This document shows positions 1 through 8,159 of a stretch of 64,000 bases of DNA, in pieces; the stretch's first letter is position 1, and every line of letters starts with the position of its first letter. The stretch is from an uncultured Acidobacteriaceae bacterium (lineage in GTDB: Bacteria; Acidobacteriota; Terriglobia; Terriglobales; Acidobacteriaceae). The notes under the pieces were generated by a model, which did not search any database, was not told where the DNA came from, and was given only the letters and a program-made list of their open reading frames with translations. The stretch spans positions 1 to 64,000 of the forward strand of contig CAINJJ010000003.1 of assembly GCA_903849645.1 (NCBI GenBank), in the 5' to 3' direction. Made by a program: the position numbers and the translations under genes.

Positions 1-239
1 GCCGCCAGCGCCTTCATCTCCGCTTCGTCGCCAATCAGCGTCGGCTGGATCAGCCCCTCTTCCGCCGCTTCCACCGTGCCCCGCAGCGCCACGTCCGACA
101 GCGGCCAGCAAACCGCCGTCGTAATCGCCGGCAGGCCCTTGCAGCGCTCCAGAAACTGGTGAAACACGTGGAAGTCGGCGGGGTGACCCACCAATGGGTC
201 AACGGCTACGGATTCAGCCAGGGGCGCAAGATCGCTCAT
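1..239 (-). CDS. Phosphate acetyl/butyryltransferase-family protein, N-terminal part (runs off window)
   Basis: The reverse strand opens at an ATG at 239 preceded by a GGGAGAG ribosome site and stays open to the window edge (about 79 residues visible). The visible part, with FLERCKGLPAITTAV around residues 28-42 and a segment ending in EEGLIQPTLIG, matches the start of the PTA/PTB family, in particular the form annotated as bifunctional enoyl-CoA hydratase/phosphate acetyltransferase. Those enzymes transfer acyl groups between CoA and phosphate in the cytoplasm. The catalytic part lies outside the window, so substrate cannot be judged. Phosphate butyryltransferase is the main alternative. Confidence 0.6.
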   Translation of the reverse strand, partial: MSDLAPLAESVAVDPLVGHPADFHVFHQFLERCKGLPAITTAVCWPLSDVALRGTVEAAEEGLIQPTLIGDEAEMKALA

Positions 240-757
240 TTGAACTCTCTCCCGGCCGGCAAAGCAGACAGCAATCCGGCCATTCGAATTCATTTTCGCC
301 CGGCGCGCTCTTTCATCAGTGTGCGATTTGTCACACTCCGGTTGCGCGTACCGTATTGAGGGATTCCCGGGCTTCTGCCGTCCAACCGGCTTTGCAGGCT
401 CCGGAAAAACTCAATTCGAGCCAGAGACTGAATGGTACGGGCTTCACAGGCCTCGGAAATACTCAACCCGGCCCTGCCTTGTAAAAAGGGCACGGCTTCA
501 GCCGGGCCGCAAGCCGGAATTGATGCCGGGCTTTCCAGGCTGCGAAAAAAGGCACTCTATTGGCCGGAATTCCCGCAAAGCGTCCCTCAGGGGCTAAAGC
601 CCCGTTGATTATAGGGCGCTTACGGCACGACTGAAGTCGTGCCCTGACACTTCGAGCCTTCCAATCGAGCTTTTCCCCCGCCTGTTTAGCCCCTGCCGCA
701 CTTTGCGTGAATTGAAGCTCAAGGACAGCCCTTTTCCCGCAGCCCGCTTTGGGCCTC
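240..757. other. Gene-free stretch with palindromic repeat copy 1
   Basis: No convincing coding region is seen. It separates the divergent start of the phosphotransacetylase-like gene from the 3' end of the first esterase. It holds one copy of the dispersed repeat (582-655) and a related GGCACGGCTTCAGCC motif near 489. The promoter of the leftward gene should lie just above 240, but no clear -35/-10 pair stands out. Confidence 0.6.
582..655 (+). repeat. Dispersed palindromic repeat, copy 1
   Basis: It begins GTCCCTCAGGGGCTAAAGCC, then a variable spacer, the palindrome GGCACGACTGAAGTCGTGCC and the tail CTGACACTTCGA. The order is the same at 1598-1671 (reversed) and 8727-8796. All three lie between genes. 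It resembles REP/BIME-type elements in being short, palindromic and intergenic. Confidence 0.85.
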
Positions 758-1468
758 TCACAGGTACTCCCGCACCATCCGCTCCCACGTCGGCCAGTCG
801 TGCGAGTTGTAGCTGTCCCATATATAAAGCTTGTGCGGAATCCCCTTGGAGCTCATCACCCGGTCCAGGTTCTGGTTCTGCCCCAGGCACTGGTCGTCCC
901 ACCCCGTCGCCAGAATGTACGTGTTCTGCCGGTAGCGGTCAAAGAACCACGGGTCCCCCAGGTTCGGCAAAAAATGCGTCGGCAGATTGTAGTAGCAGTC
1001 CTGGTCATAGTACCCATGCAGAAAGTTCGACAGGTCAAACGCCCCCGACATCGACAGAAAGCCCGAAAACGCGTCCGGATGCCGCAGCGCCACATTCGCC
1101 GCGTGGTAGCCGCCAAAGCTGCACCCCAGCGCCACCAGGTGCCGGTCCTGGTTCTTCTGCCGCACCAGCGGAACCACCTCGTGAATCAGGTAGTCGTCGT
1201 ACTGAACCTGCCGCGCAATGCGCCACCGTGGCGAAACCGCCCGGTTATACCAGCTCTCCATGTCCACCGAGTCCACGCAGAAGAGCTGCAGTTGCCCGGC
1301 GTCAATCTTGCCCCCCAGCGCCGCCACCATCCGCCGGTCCTCAAACTCAAAGAACCGCCCGCCCGAGGTGGGAAACACAATCACCGGCAACCCGGCATGA
1401 CCAAAGACCAGCAGTTCCATCTCCCGGCCCAGCCGCGGAGAGTGCCACTTGTGATATTCGCGAACCAT
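758..1468 (-). CDS. Alpha/beta-hydrolase esterase (esterase D / Fes-like)
   Basis: 236-residue cytoplasmic protein of the PF00756 esterase family; no signal peptide is visible. The nucleophile elbow GCSFGG puts the serine at 117. An Asp at 191 or 192 in GWDDQC and His223 in NSHDW complete a likely triad. Homologues are often annotated as esterase or transcription antiterminator-like hydrolase; the substrate is not predictable here. ATG 1468 is preceded by AAGGAAGCG. It stands alone, diverging from a second esterase of the same superfamily at 1803-2711, with a repeat copy between them. The two share a fold but little obvious sequence, so they are not a recent duplication. Confidence 0.8.
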   Translation of the reverse strand: MVREYHKWHSPRLGREMELLVFGHAGLPVIVFPTSGGRFFEFEDRRMVAALGGKIDAGQLQLFCVDSVDMESWYNRAVSPRWRIARQVQYDDYLIHEVVPLVRQKNQDRHLVALGCSFGGYHAANVALRHPDAFSGFLSMSGAFDLSNFLHGYYDQDCYYNLPTHFLPNLGDPWFFDRYRQNTYILATGWDDQCLGQNQNLDRVMSSKGIPHKLYIWDSYNSHDWPTWERMVREYL

Positions 1469-1802
1469 CGCTTCCTTGCTCCTCGGTCAGATTGGTGCAA
1501 CTTCAGATATTGCAGCAGGCACAACTTCAGCCGTTCCGGAATTCGGTTGAAACGAAACAACGGGATTCCGAGTAACCGAAAAATTCCGTCGATGCCATCG
1601 AAGTGTCAGGGCCCGACTTTAGTCGCGCCGATAAAGCCAATTAAACCAATGGGCTTTAGCCCCTGAGGGACAGTCCACGGCCCGCTCCACCCTCACCCCG
1701 GTCACCGAGGCCAACCCGCCGTCAAAATCCCCGCTCCCCCATTCGGGGGCTATGGAGAACCGCCACTTTTTGTTACTGTAACAGCCACGGGCAGCAGTTT
1801 TC
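1469..1802. other. Divergent intergenic region with palindromic repeat copy 2
   Basis: It separates the two divergent esterase genes and should contain both promoters, though no strong consensus boxes are visible. Repeat copy 2 occupies 1598-1671 in reverse orientation. No coding potential is seen. Confidence 0.6.
1598..1671 (-). repeat. Dispersed palindromic repeat, copy 2 (reversed)
   Basis: Read on the minus strand it starts GTCCCTCAGGGGCTAAAGCC and ends GGGCCCTGACACTTCGA, matching copy 1. The central palindrome is diverged (GGCGCGACTAAAGTCGGGCC) but the changes largely keep the two arms complementary. Confidence 0.8.
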
Positions 1803-2711
1803 ATGAGCCATTCCTCATGCCGCCTGTGCTCCACTGAAGAAGGAACGAACGGCTTGAATCTCGAAGAACCATCGCGTGGAGTACGGTCCTGGGCAAGGAC
1901 CCCCGAGGGCCTCCTGGCCGCCCACGACGACACCCCCCACCCCCGCCTCCGCCTCCACCGCGGTTTCCCCAGCCTCTACCTGCCCGACCCCCGCGATCTG
2001 ATCGTCTACCTGCCCCCCGGCTACGACCACCATCCCGAGCGCACCTACCCCGTCCTCTATCTCCACGACGGCCAGAACCTCTTTGACGGCCGCACCTCCT
2101 TTGTCCCCGGCCGCACCTGGCAGGTCCGCGAACACGCCGACGAGGCCATCGAGGCCGGCGAGGTCGAGCCCCTCGTCATCGTCGGCATCTACAACACCGG
2201 CGACCGCCGACTCGCCGAGTACACCTGGGAGCGCGACTGGAAGATGGGCGGCGGCGAGGCCGACGAGTACGGCCTCATGGTCACCCGCGAACTCATGCCC
2301 TGGGTCGCCACCCATTACCGCGTCCGCCCCGAGCGCGAACACACCGGCGTCGGCGGCTCCTCTCTCGGCGCCCTCGTCTCCCTCTTCATGGGCCTGCGCC
2401 ACGCTGAGGTCTTCGGCAAGATCGCCGCCCTCTCCCCCAGCGTCTGGTGGAACCACAAGAGCATCCTCGGCTATCTCAACGAACGCGCCCCCCAGATATG
2501 GGAGCGCCCCAAACTCTGGCTCGATGTCGGCGACGGCGAAGGCTACCGCACCCTCAAGGACGCCGAAAAACTCAACCGCCGCCTCAAAGCCAACGGCTGG
2601 AACCCCGGCCAGACCCTCCACTTCGAGCGCGTCCACGGCGGCACCCACGACGAAGCAAGCTGGGCCAACCGCGTCCGCCCCATGCTCCGCTTCCTCTTCC
2701 CCGCCCGCTAG
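1803..2711 (+). CDS. Alpha/beta-hydrolase, putative esterase (PF00756)
   Basis: 302 residues from ATG 1803. After a poorly conserved first ~50 residues the fold is clear: the strand VLYLHDGQNLFD near 84-95, nucleophile elbow GGSSLG with Ser187, the acid residue in WLDVGDGE (Asp241 or Asp244) and His282 in GGTHDE. This is the enterochelin-esterase/antigen-85-like esterase family; the substrate is unknown. Starts are uncertain: ATG 1803 has no obvious ribosome site, while TTG 1854 has AAGGA nine bases upstream and would give a 285-residue protein. No signal peptide is visible with either start. It stands alone. Confidence 0.78.
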   Translation: MSHSSCRLCSTEEGTNGLNLEEPSRGVRSWARTPEGLLAAHDDTPHPRLRLHRGFPSLYLPDPRDLIVYLPPGYDHHPERTYPVLYLHDGQNLFDGRTSFVPGRTWQVREHADEAIEAGEVEPLVIVGIYNTGDRRLAEYTWERDWKMGGGEADEYGLMVTRELMPWVATHYRVRPEREHTGVGGSSLGALVSLFMGLRHAEVFGKIAALSPSVWWNHKSILGYLNERAPQIWERPKLWLDVGDGEGYRTLKDAEKLNRRLKANGWNPGQTLHFERVHGGTHDEASWANRVRPMLRFLFPAR

Positions 2712-3014
2712 CCCTCCTCAGCACCTCGCTTCCTCGCTGAATCGGCCTTTTTGTCCAAATGTGAGTTAAAGGATTGCAAATAAGAGCAGTTACGATGGAA
2801 ATTGCCCACGCGCTGCTCTTCGCCGCCCGCGCCGGAGGCCGCGATTTGCCTCAACCGCCCACTTTCGGCGATACTTAGGTGTTGTGTCTGGCGAGGCTGG
2901 GCGTTCCTGTCTGGCCGCTGATTCGGCAGGGCGCGCTCCCTTCGAGCTGCCGCCGCCGGGAAGATCCCTCAAGACAGCAACAGAGCACTGGATTTTGAAA
3001 GGAACCGTATCGCC
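2712..3014. other. Leader/promoter region upstream of rpsP
   Basis: No supported gene. It must carry the promoter of the rpsP operon. A 27-codon frame from ATG 2793 exists but has no ribosome site or recognisable product. The only clear signal is the ribosome site AAAGGAA at 2998-3004. Confidence 0.45.
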
Positions 3015-3269
3015 GTGGTGATGATTCGTTTGGCGCGTTTTGGCGCCCGCAAGCAGCCCTACTATCGTATCGTGGTCATCGAGAAGGATCGCGCCCGCAA
3101 TGGCCGTTCCATCGAGGTCGTCGGCACCTACAACCCGCGCACCAACCCCGCGACCGTGGACCTCAAGCACGAGCGCATCGCCTACTGGCGCGGCGTCGGC
3201 GCACAGTTCACGCCCATCGTTCAGAAGCTGGTCACCAAGAACCCCGCGCCGGCTCCCGTAGCAGCCTGA
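3015..3269 (+). CDS. rpsP: 30S ribosomal protein S16
   Basis: Small-subunit protein S16, about 84 residues. The N-terminal block IRLARFGARKQPYYRIVV and the following RNGRSIEVVGTYNP are the family hallmarks. Start choice: AAAGGAA at 2998-3004 lies 10 bases from GTG 3015, so GTG 3015 (or GTG 3018) fits the ribosome site better than ATG 3021, where many S16 proteins begin. First gene of an apparent operon with khpA, rimM and a sensor kinase. Confidence 0.95.
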   Translation: MVMIRLARFGARKQPYYRIVVIEKDRARNGRSIEVVGTYNPRTNPATVDLKHERIAYWRGVGAQFTPIVQKLVTKNPAPAPVAA

Positions 3270-3513
3270 TCTGCCTTGCCGGCTGCTCCGCTGCTGTCAG
3301 CGGGCTCTGATCTCCATGGCTTCTCGCCGCCTTCCTTCGCCGCACAACGCGAAGGCCGGCCCGTATGCTTCTCGGCCCAGCAGCCGCCAGGCAACCAGCC
3401 GCTCAAAGATGTCACAGACGCGAAACGGTGTGTGCTGATACTATGCGCGCACCGATTCTAGTCTCCAATTGTTGGTTGCCAATTCTTGGACGCATCCGGT
3501 CAGGGGCAAGAGC

Positions 3514-3780
3514 ATGACCCAAAACGATATGGTCGAAGTGGAAGAACTGGTCCGCGAGATTGCGCGGGCTCTGGTGGATGAACCAGCAGCCGTTGAAGTG
3601 GAGAGCGTGGACCGTGACGACAACACGGTGCTCAAGCTCCGCGTAGCGCCGCAGGATGTAGGCAAGGTGATCGGCAAGCAGGGTCGCACGGCTCGTTCCG
3701 TGCGCACCATCCTGGGCGCCGTCAGCATGAAGCTCCATCACCGCTACACCCTCGACATTCTGGAAGAAGACGGCGCCTGA
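3514..3780 (+). CDS. khpA: KH-domain RNA-binding protein KhpA
   Basis: 88 residues, single KH domain. The GxxG loop is in KVIGKQGRTARSVRTIL, and the acidic N-terminus MTQNDMVEVEELV is typical of this small family. KhpA binds RNA, often as a heterodimer with KhpB/Jag, and is commonly encoded between rpsP and rimM. ATG 3514 has a GGGG ribosome site seven bases upstream; an in-frame ATG at 3469 exists but the extra 15 residues do not resemble the family. It lies 244 bases after rpsP. Confidence 0.9.
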   Translation: MTQNDMVEVEELVREIARALVDEPAAVEVESVDRDDNTVLKLRVAPQDVGKVIGKQGRTARSVRTILGAVSMKLHHRYTLDILEEDGA

Positions 3781-3819
3781 TCCGGCTGAGGTAGCCGCCG
3801 GTGATGGCCGGAGGCAGCA

Positions 3820-4386
3820 ATGAATCCAGCGGAACCATGGGTCTGGCTGGCGCGCATTCGCCGCCCGCAGGGACGCAAGGGCGAAGTCTTCGCCGATATT
3901 CTGACCGACTTTCCTGAGAAATTTGCCGAACGGCGCCGCCTCTGGCTGCTGAGCGATGGCGTATGCGCCACAGCTGCTCCGCGTGAAGCGGAACTCGTGG
4001 CCCACTGGCTCCACAAGGGCGGCATCGTGCTTCACTTTGCCGGCGTCGACTCCATCTCCGCGGCGGAGACCCTGGCAGGGCTGGTTGTCGCCATTCCGCA
4101 ATCGGAACGCGCTCCGCTCGATGAAGACGAGGTCTATGTCGGCGACCTCATCGGCTGCCTGCTGGTCGATGTGGCCGGAGCCGCGCCGGTGCATGTGGGC
4201 GAGATCGAAGAGGTGGACCGCGCCGCCGGCCCCGTGGCCCTGTTGGTTGTCCGCGGAGCCGCGGGCGAGGTGCTGGTTCCCTTCGCAAAAAGCTTCCTGC
4301 GCAACATCGACATCGACGCCCGCAGGGTGGAGATGGCGCTTCCCGCGGGCCTGGTGGAGCTGAATGCGCCGGGCGCTGTAGAGTGA
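3820..4386 (+). CDS. rimM: Ribosome maturation factor RimM
   Basis: 188 residues. The N-terminal RimM domain includes WVWLARIRRPQGRKGEVFA, matching the family GxxGLKGEV-type opening. The C-terminal PRC-barrel domain contains EVYVGDLIGCLL and VPFAKSFLRNIDIDARR, the normal RimM ending. RimM binds S19 in the 30S head and assists 16S rRNA processing. It follows khpA by 39 bases. In many bacteria trmD and rplS come next; here a histidine kinase starts 4 bases after the rimM stop. Confidence 0.95.
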   Translation: MNPAEPWVWLARIRRPQGRKGEVFADILTDFPEKFAERRRLWLLSDGVCATAAPREAELVAHWLHKGGIVLHFAGVDSISAAETLAGLVVAIPQSERAPLDEDEVYVGDLIGCLLVDVAGAAPVHVGEIEEVDRAAGPVALLVVRGAAGEVLVPFAKSFLRNIDIDARRVEMALPAGLVELNAPGAVE

Positions 4387-4390
4387 AGGC

Positions 4391-5692
4391 GTGCCGGATA
4401 ACGAACTGATCCTGATTACGCTGCTGGTGAAGCTGGGGGTTGCCGCCGCCGTGGCCAGCGCCCTGGCCCGCTCCCGCACCTTTCAGCGGCTTCTCTTCGC
4501 CGAGCATCGCCGCCACCGGCAAACCGCCGCCATGCTGGCCTTCTTCCTGGTGCCGCTCACACTCGGCGTGTGGGTGCGTACCAGGGTCCCCAACTTTCTC
4601 GCCGCCGACATCTCCTTTGAAACCGTGATTCTGCTGGGTCTGCTGGTTGGCCCGGTCTGGGCCATGCTGGGTGGCATTGCTCTCTCGGTTCCCGCCATCT
4701 TTCACCACGAATACCTCACACTGCCGTTCAACGCCGCGCTGGGGCTGGCCGCGGGCACACTGGGCCGCTTTGTGGAGACCGAAGAGATCTGGTCGTTCAC
4801 GCCGCTCATCGACCTCAGCCTCTACCGCTGGGTCCGCCGCAATCTGCGCAAGCCCCGCATCGACCGCCAGATCCTCATGCTCTTCCTCATCGCCGTGCTT
4901 GAGATCTGCCGCGAGTGGCTGGCGCGGCTCTATCCGGGGCGGCTCTTCGCGCTCAATACAGGCCTGCCGGGGCTGCAGGTGGCAGTGTGGCTGTGCGCGC
5001 CCATGGTGGTGGGCATCGCGCTCAAGGTGTGGAACGCGCTGCGCATCGAGATGAAGCTCGAAGAGCAGAAGCGCCTGCTGCTGGAGGCGCGCCTCGACGC
5101 CCTGCAACGCCAGATCAACCCGCACTTCCTGTTCAATACGCTCAACTCCATCGCCTCGCTCGTTCGGATGAAGCCGGAACTGGCCCGGCAGATGACGGTC
5201 AAGCTGGCCAACATTCTCCGCGGCCTGCTCAAGGACCACGACAGCACCGTGCCGCTGCGCGAGGAACTCCGCTTCACCGACGACTACCTCGACATCGAGG
5301 TGGTGCGCTTTGGCGCCGACAAGCTGCGCGTGGAGAAGCAGATCGATCCCCGGACCCTGGAAGTGCTGGTGCCCAGCATCCTGCTGCAGCCGCTCATTGA
5401 GAACAGCATCAAGCACGGACTGGAGCCGCGCATCAACGGCGGCACCGTTACCCTGCGCAGCCGCCTGGAAGGGGACCGGGTCCTCATCGAGGTGGCCGAC
5501 GACGGCGTGGGCATGGGCAACCGGCCCGCCTCGGCGCTGCGCCGCGTGGGCGCCGGCATCGGCATGAAGAACGTACGCGAGCGGCTGGAAGTTCTCTACG
5601 GGAACCAGGCCAAGTTCAGCGTGGTCAGCAACCCTGGGCGGGGAACGCTGGTCTCCATCGAAATTCCAGCCAGCCTGGCGGGGACGGTCTAG
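4391..5692 (+). CDS. LytS/YpdA-type sensor histidine kinase
   Basis: 433 residues from GTG 4391. The N-terminal half (about 1-215) is hydrophobic with several membrane segments, resembling the 5TM-LYT sensor region. It is followed by a short coiled segment and the His_kinase domain with INPHFLFNTLNSI, phospho-acceptor His245, then the ATPase with LQPLIENSIKHGLEP (N box) and DDGVGMG (G1 box). Kinases of this family usually pair with LytTR response regulators, but none is adjacent. It begins 4 bases after rimM, so it is probably co-transcribed with the rpsP operon. Its last four bases overlap the convergent gene at 5689-6810. Confidence 0.88.
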   Translation: MPDNELILITLLVKLGVAAAVASALARSRTFQRLLFAEHRRHRQTAAMLAFFLVPLTLGVWVRTRVPNFLAADISFETVILLGLLVGPVWAMLGGIALSVPAIFHHEYLTLPFNAALGLAAGTLGRFVETEEIWSFTPLIDLSLYRWVRRNLRKPRIDRQILMLFLIAVLEICREWLARLYPGRLFALNTGLPGLQVAVWLCAPMVVGIALKVWNALRIEMKLEEQKRLLLEARLDALQRQINPHFLFNTLNSIASLVRMKPELARQMTVKLANILRGLLKDHDSTVPLREELRFTDDYLDIEVVRFGADKLRVEKQIDPRTLEVLVPSILLQPLIENSIKHGLEPRINGGTVTLRSRLEGDRVLIEVADDGVGMGNRPASALRRVGAGIGMKNVRERLEVLYGNQAKFSVVSNPGRGTLVSIEIPASLAGTV

Positions 5693-6810
5693 CGACCCGT
5701 TTGGCCGGCATCGAGGGCGAGCACGGCATACCCCGTAGCGGCGTCGCTCATGAACTGCCCCACCTCCGACTTGGGATCACGATTCTTGTTCAGCGACCAG
5801 GCGGGCCAAGCGCCGGTGGCCGCGTCCTGATTGCCGCGAAGCCAGGCCAGCCCACGCGCGACGTGTGAATCTGCCTGAGGGCTTCTGGCCGTCTCCTCCA
5901 GCACCAGGACGATCAACCCGGTGGCGTAGCCATCGCTGCGAGTTTCAAGGGGCGTCTTATCCCGTCGCTCCCAGTTTCCGAGATCGGCCAGGCTCCAGCC
6001 GCCGTCAGGCCGTTGCAGCGCAGAGAGCAAGCCCAGCAGGGCATCGCGCTGCTGAGTCGTAGTCACCCCTGGGAAGTCCCTGGAAGCCCACAGCGCCGCG
6101 ATCTTGTTCAACAGCGGCTGGGCCTCGTAATGGCTGCGCAAATAGCCCCGCAAAGCCGCGAGGTTGGGATCGATCTTCGGGTCGTCGCGGTACCTTCCCG
6201 GCGCCTTGCCCACGGCCACGGCCATCAGCGCGGCAAAGTGATATTGCGACTCTTTCGACTCCCAGGGGGTGTACTCGAAGTTCTGCCAGACCCAGGCGCC
6301 CGCGTCGGGGCCGGTGCGGGACTGCAGCGCCCAGGCATTGTCGAAGGCAAGGCGCGCGGTGTCGCTCAGGGCCGGTCGCCCTGCGTCGTAGCCGGACAGG
6401 ATAATGGCGTTCAGAACCGACTCCGCGTTGCGGGATTCGACTTCCTTCCCTGCTCCGGAAAGGGCGTCGCTGTAAAACGGGGCCATCTGGCTCCAGCCGC
6501 GGACGCGCTTCTCGATGCTGGCGAGCATCGCCGCTTCCTGGGGCCCGGGCGCGGCCTCGTCGAGTGCGGAGCGCAGGGTGGGCCGCGCCAGGGCGTACGG
6601 AAACTGCGTGTGGCAGGAGACACACAAGGTGCCGTGGTCCTTTTGCGCGCGGTCCCATGTCTGCCACCAGGCCTCGCGGCTGTCGAGGTAGCGCACGGCG
6701 GCCTGGCGGTCCCATCCGGCAGCGGCCGGGCTGGCCGGCTCGTCGGCCGCAAACAGGGGCAAAGCCGCGACAAGGAGAAGCAGCGCCGCGATTCGGGATG
6801 GGATGGCCAT
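5689..6810 (-). CDS. Secreted protein with one c-type heme motif and terpene-cyclase-like alpha-barrel repeats
   Basis: 373 residues with a Sec signal peptide (residues 1-22, ending LFAADEP). The mature N-terminus carries a single CVSCH motif (Cys63, Cys66, His67), the covalent heme-attachment signature. The rest resembles squalene-cyclase/prenyltransferase-type helical repeats, for example LQRPDGGWSLADLGNW and ATGAWPAWSLNKN. No catalytic DxDD motif of squalene-hopene cyclases is present, so cyclase activity is unlikely. A periplasmic heme protein with a binding barrel is the best description. ATG 6810 has AGGA eight bases upstream. It converges on the kinase gene with a 4-base overlap, and no cytochrome partner is adjacent. 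Confidence 0.7.
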   Translation of the reverse strand: MAIPSRIAALLLLVAALPLFAADEPASPAAAGWDRQAAVRYLDSREAWWQTWDRAQKDHGTLCVSCHTQFPYALARPTLRSALDEAAPGPQEAAMLASIEKRVRGWSQMAPFYSDALSGAGKEVESRNAESVLNAIILSGYDAGRPALSDTARLAFDNAWALQSRTGPDAGAWVWQNFEYTPWESKESQYHFAALMAVAVGKAPGRYRDDPKIDPNLAALRGYLRSHYEAQPLLNKIAALWASRDFPGVTTTQQRDALLGLLSALQRPDGGWSLADLGNWERRDKTPLETRSDGYATGLIVLVLEETARSPQADSHVARGLAWLRGNQDAATGAWPAWSLNKNRDPKSEVGQFMSDAATGYAVLALDAGQTGR

Positions 6811-6947
6811 GGCAGGGTCCTGGAAGTGAGTGGCCGGTCAGGCCTTACCGTGAGAATAAGCCATCTGAAGCAATCCGTGCCGGGCGGTTCCCAATTCATC
6901 AACGTTTGGGGGCGTTCTTCAACAGGCGCCGGTTGTATCCTCGGGAA

Positions 6948-7928
6948 ATGGTGCGTTTCACGGTGCTGGCGTCGGGATCCAAGGGCAACAGCACGGTTGT
7001 GTCCGGCGGGCGAACGCGCATCCTGGTGGATGCGGGGCTGAGCTGCCGCGAACTCTTTCGTCGCATGAGGCTCATGGGCGAGGAGCCGGAGACGCTCGAC
7101 GCCATCATCATCACCCACGAGCATTCCGACCATGTCAACGGCGTCGCGGTGACCGCGCGCAAGCTGGGCATCCCGGTCTATTTCACCGAAGGCACGCACC
7201 GCGCCTGGATGCGCTGGCTCTCCCCGCGGCGGCAGATGAGCTACGCGCAGTGGCTGGAGCAGTGCCGCGCGCAGGCCCTGGCCCGGCAGGCCGAGGCCGA
7301 TGCCGCAGTCGAGGAGGAAGCCCAGCCGGACGAGATGGAGCCCGAAGCCTGCCTGCCGCAAGCGGATGAGCTTGAGGCCGATGCGGACCCAGCCATTCCG
7401 CCCTCGCGCAAGGAAGATCCCGCCTGGCTTCCCAGGGTCGAGTACTTTCAGGCCGGACAGCCGCTCGAGATTGGTGACATTGCCGTCAGCCCCTTCACCA
7501 TTCCGCATGACGCGGCGGATCCCTGCGGGTTTGTCTTCAAGGCGGAGGGGGTTCGCATGGCCTTTGCCACCGACCTCGGCTACATTCCGCCCAACGTGAA
7601 GGCGCAACTGCAAGGGGTAGACCTGCTGTTGCTGGAGTCGAACCACGACCTCGAGATGCTCCGCGACGGCCCGTATCCCTGGTCGGTCAAGCAGCGGGTG
7701 CTGTCGCGGGTGGGGCACCTCTCGAACGAGGCGGCGGCCGGATTTCTCGAGGACGGCTATGACGGCCAGGCCGCCTATGTCATCCTGGCGCATCTTTCGG
7801 AGAGCAACAATCTGCCGGAACTGGCCAGGGTGGCAGCGGAGCGGGCGCTCAATGGCCGGGCCAGCCTGCTGGCCAACCGGCTGATGCTGGCTGCGCAGCA
7901 TGAGCCGCTTTCCTCTATTTACTTCTAG
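6948..7928 (+). CDS. Metallo-beta-lactamase-fold hydrolase (WalJ/YycJ-like)
   Basis: 326 residues. It opens VRFTVLASGSKGNST, typical of the YycJ/WalJ branch, with metal motif HEHSDH (His57, His59, Asp61, His62) and later FATDLGY and GHLSNE. YycJ-like proteins are putative DNA/RNA nucleases linked to chromosome maintenance. An acidic, low-complexity insertion of about 70 residues (roughly 92-161, rich in E, A, D and P) sits between the first metal motif and the next core strand; most homologues are about 250-270 residues, so this accounts for the extra length. ATG 6948 was chosen because the conserved sequence starts there, although the frame is open back to 6564. Confidence 0.85.
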   Translation: MVRFTVLASGSKGNSTVVSGGRTRILVDAGLSCRELFRRMRLMGEEPETLDAIIITHEHSDHVNGVAVTARKLGIPVYFTEGTHRAWMRWLSPRRQMSYAQWLEQCRAQALARQAEADAAVEEEAQPDEMEPEACLPQADELEADADPAIPPSRKEDPAWLPRVEYFQAGQPLEIGDIAVSPFTIPHDAADPCGFVFKAEGVRMAFATDLGYIPPNVKAQLQGVDLLLLESNHDLEMLRDGPYPWSVKQRVLSRVGHLSNEAAAGFLEDGYDGQAAYVILAHLSESNNLPELARVAAERALNGRASLLANRLMLAAQHEPLSSIYF

Positions 7929-8159
7929 TTAATCTAGGCTAAAATGGAGAGGCAGGGCCATCGCGCTGTCTGGGAAACCGGAGCCGGTGGGCAAGGGAAG
8001 AGCCATGGTCAGGCCGTGGCACAAGAAGGCGGTATGCCGGAGCTGTCTATCCCGGCCCAGCCGCCGGAAGATCCGGCGGGCATTGATCTTTCGCCGGCGC
8101 GTAAGCCGCTCAAGGCCACGGCGGTCACCTACGTCCTTTGCAAAGTGAGTTGTTTTTCT

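Noticed and set aside
2793..2876. 27-codon frame upstream of rpsP as a leader peptide
   Set aside because: No ribosome site and no attenuator-like stem after it.
5689..6810. Functional squalene-hopene cyclase
   Set aside because: The DxDD catalytic motif is missing and the protein is exported, only 373 residues long, with a heme-binding motif.
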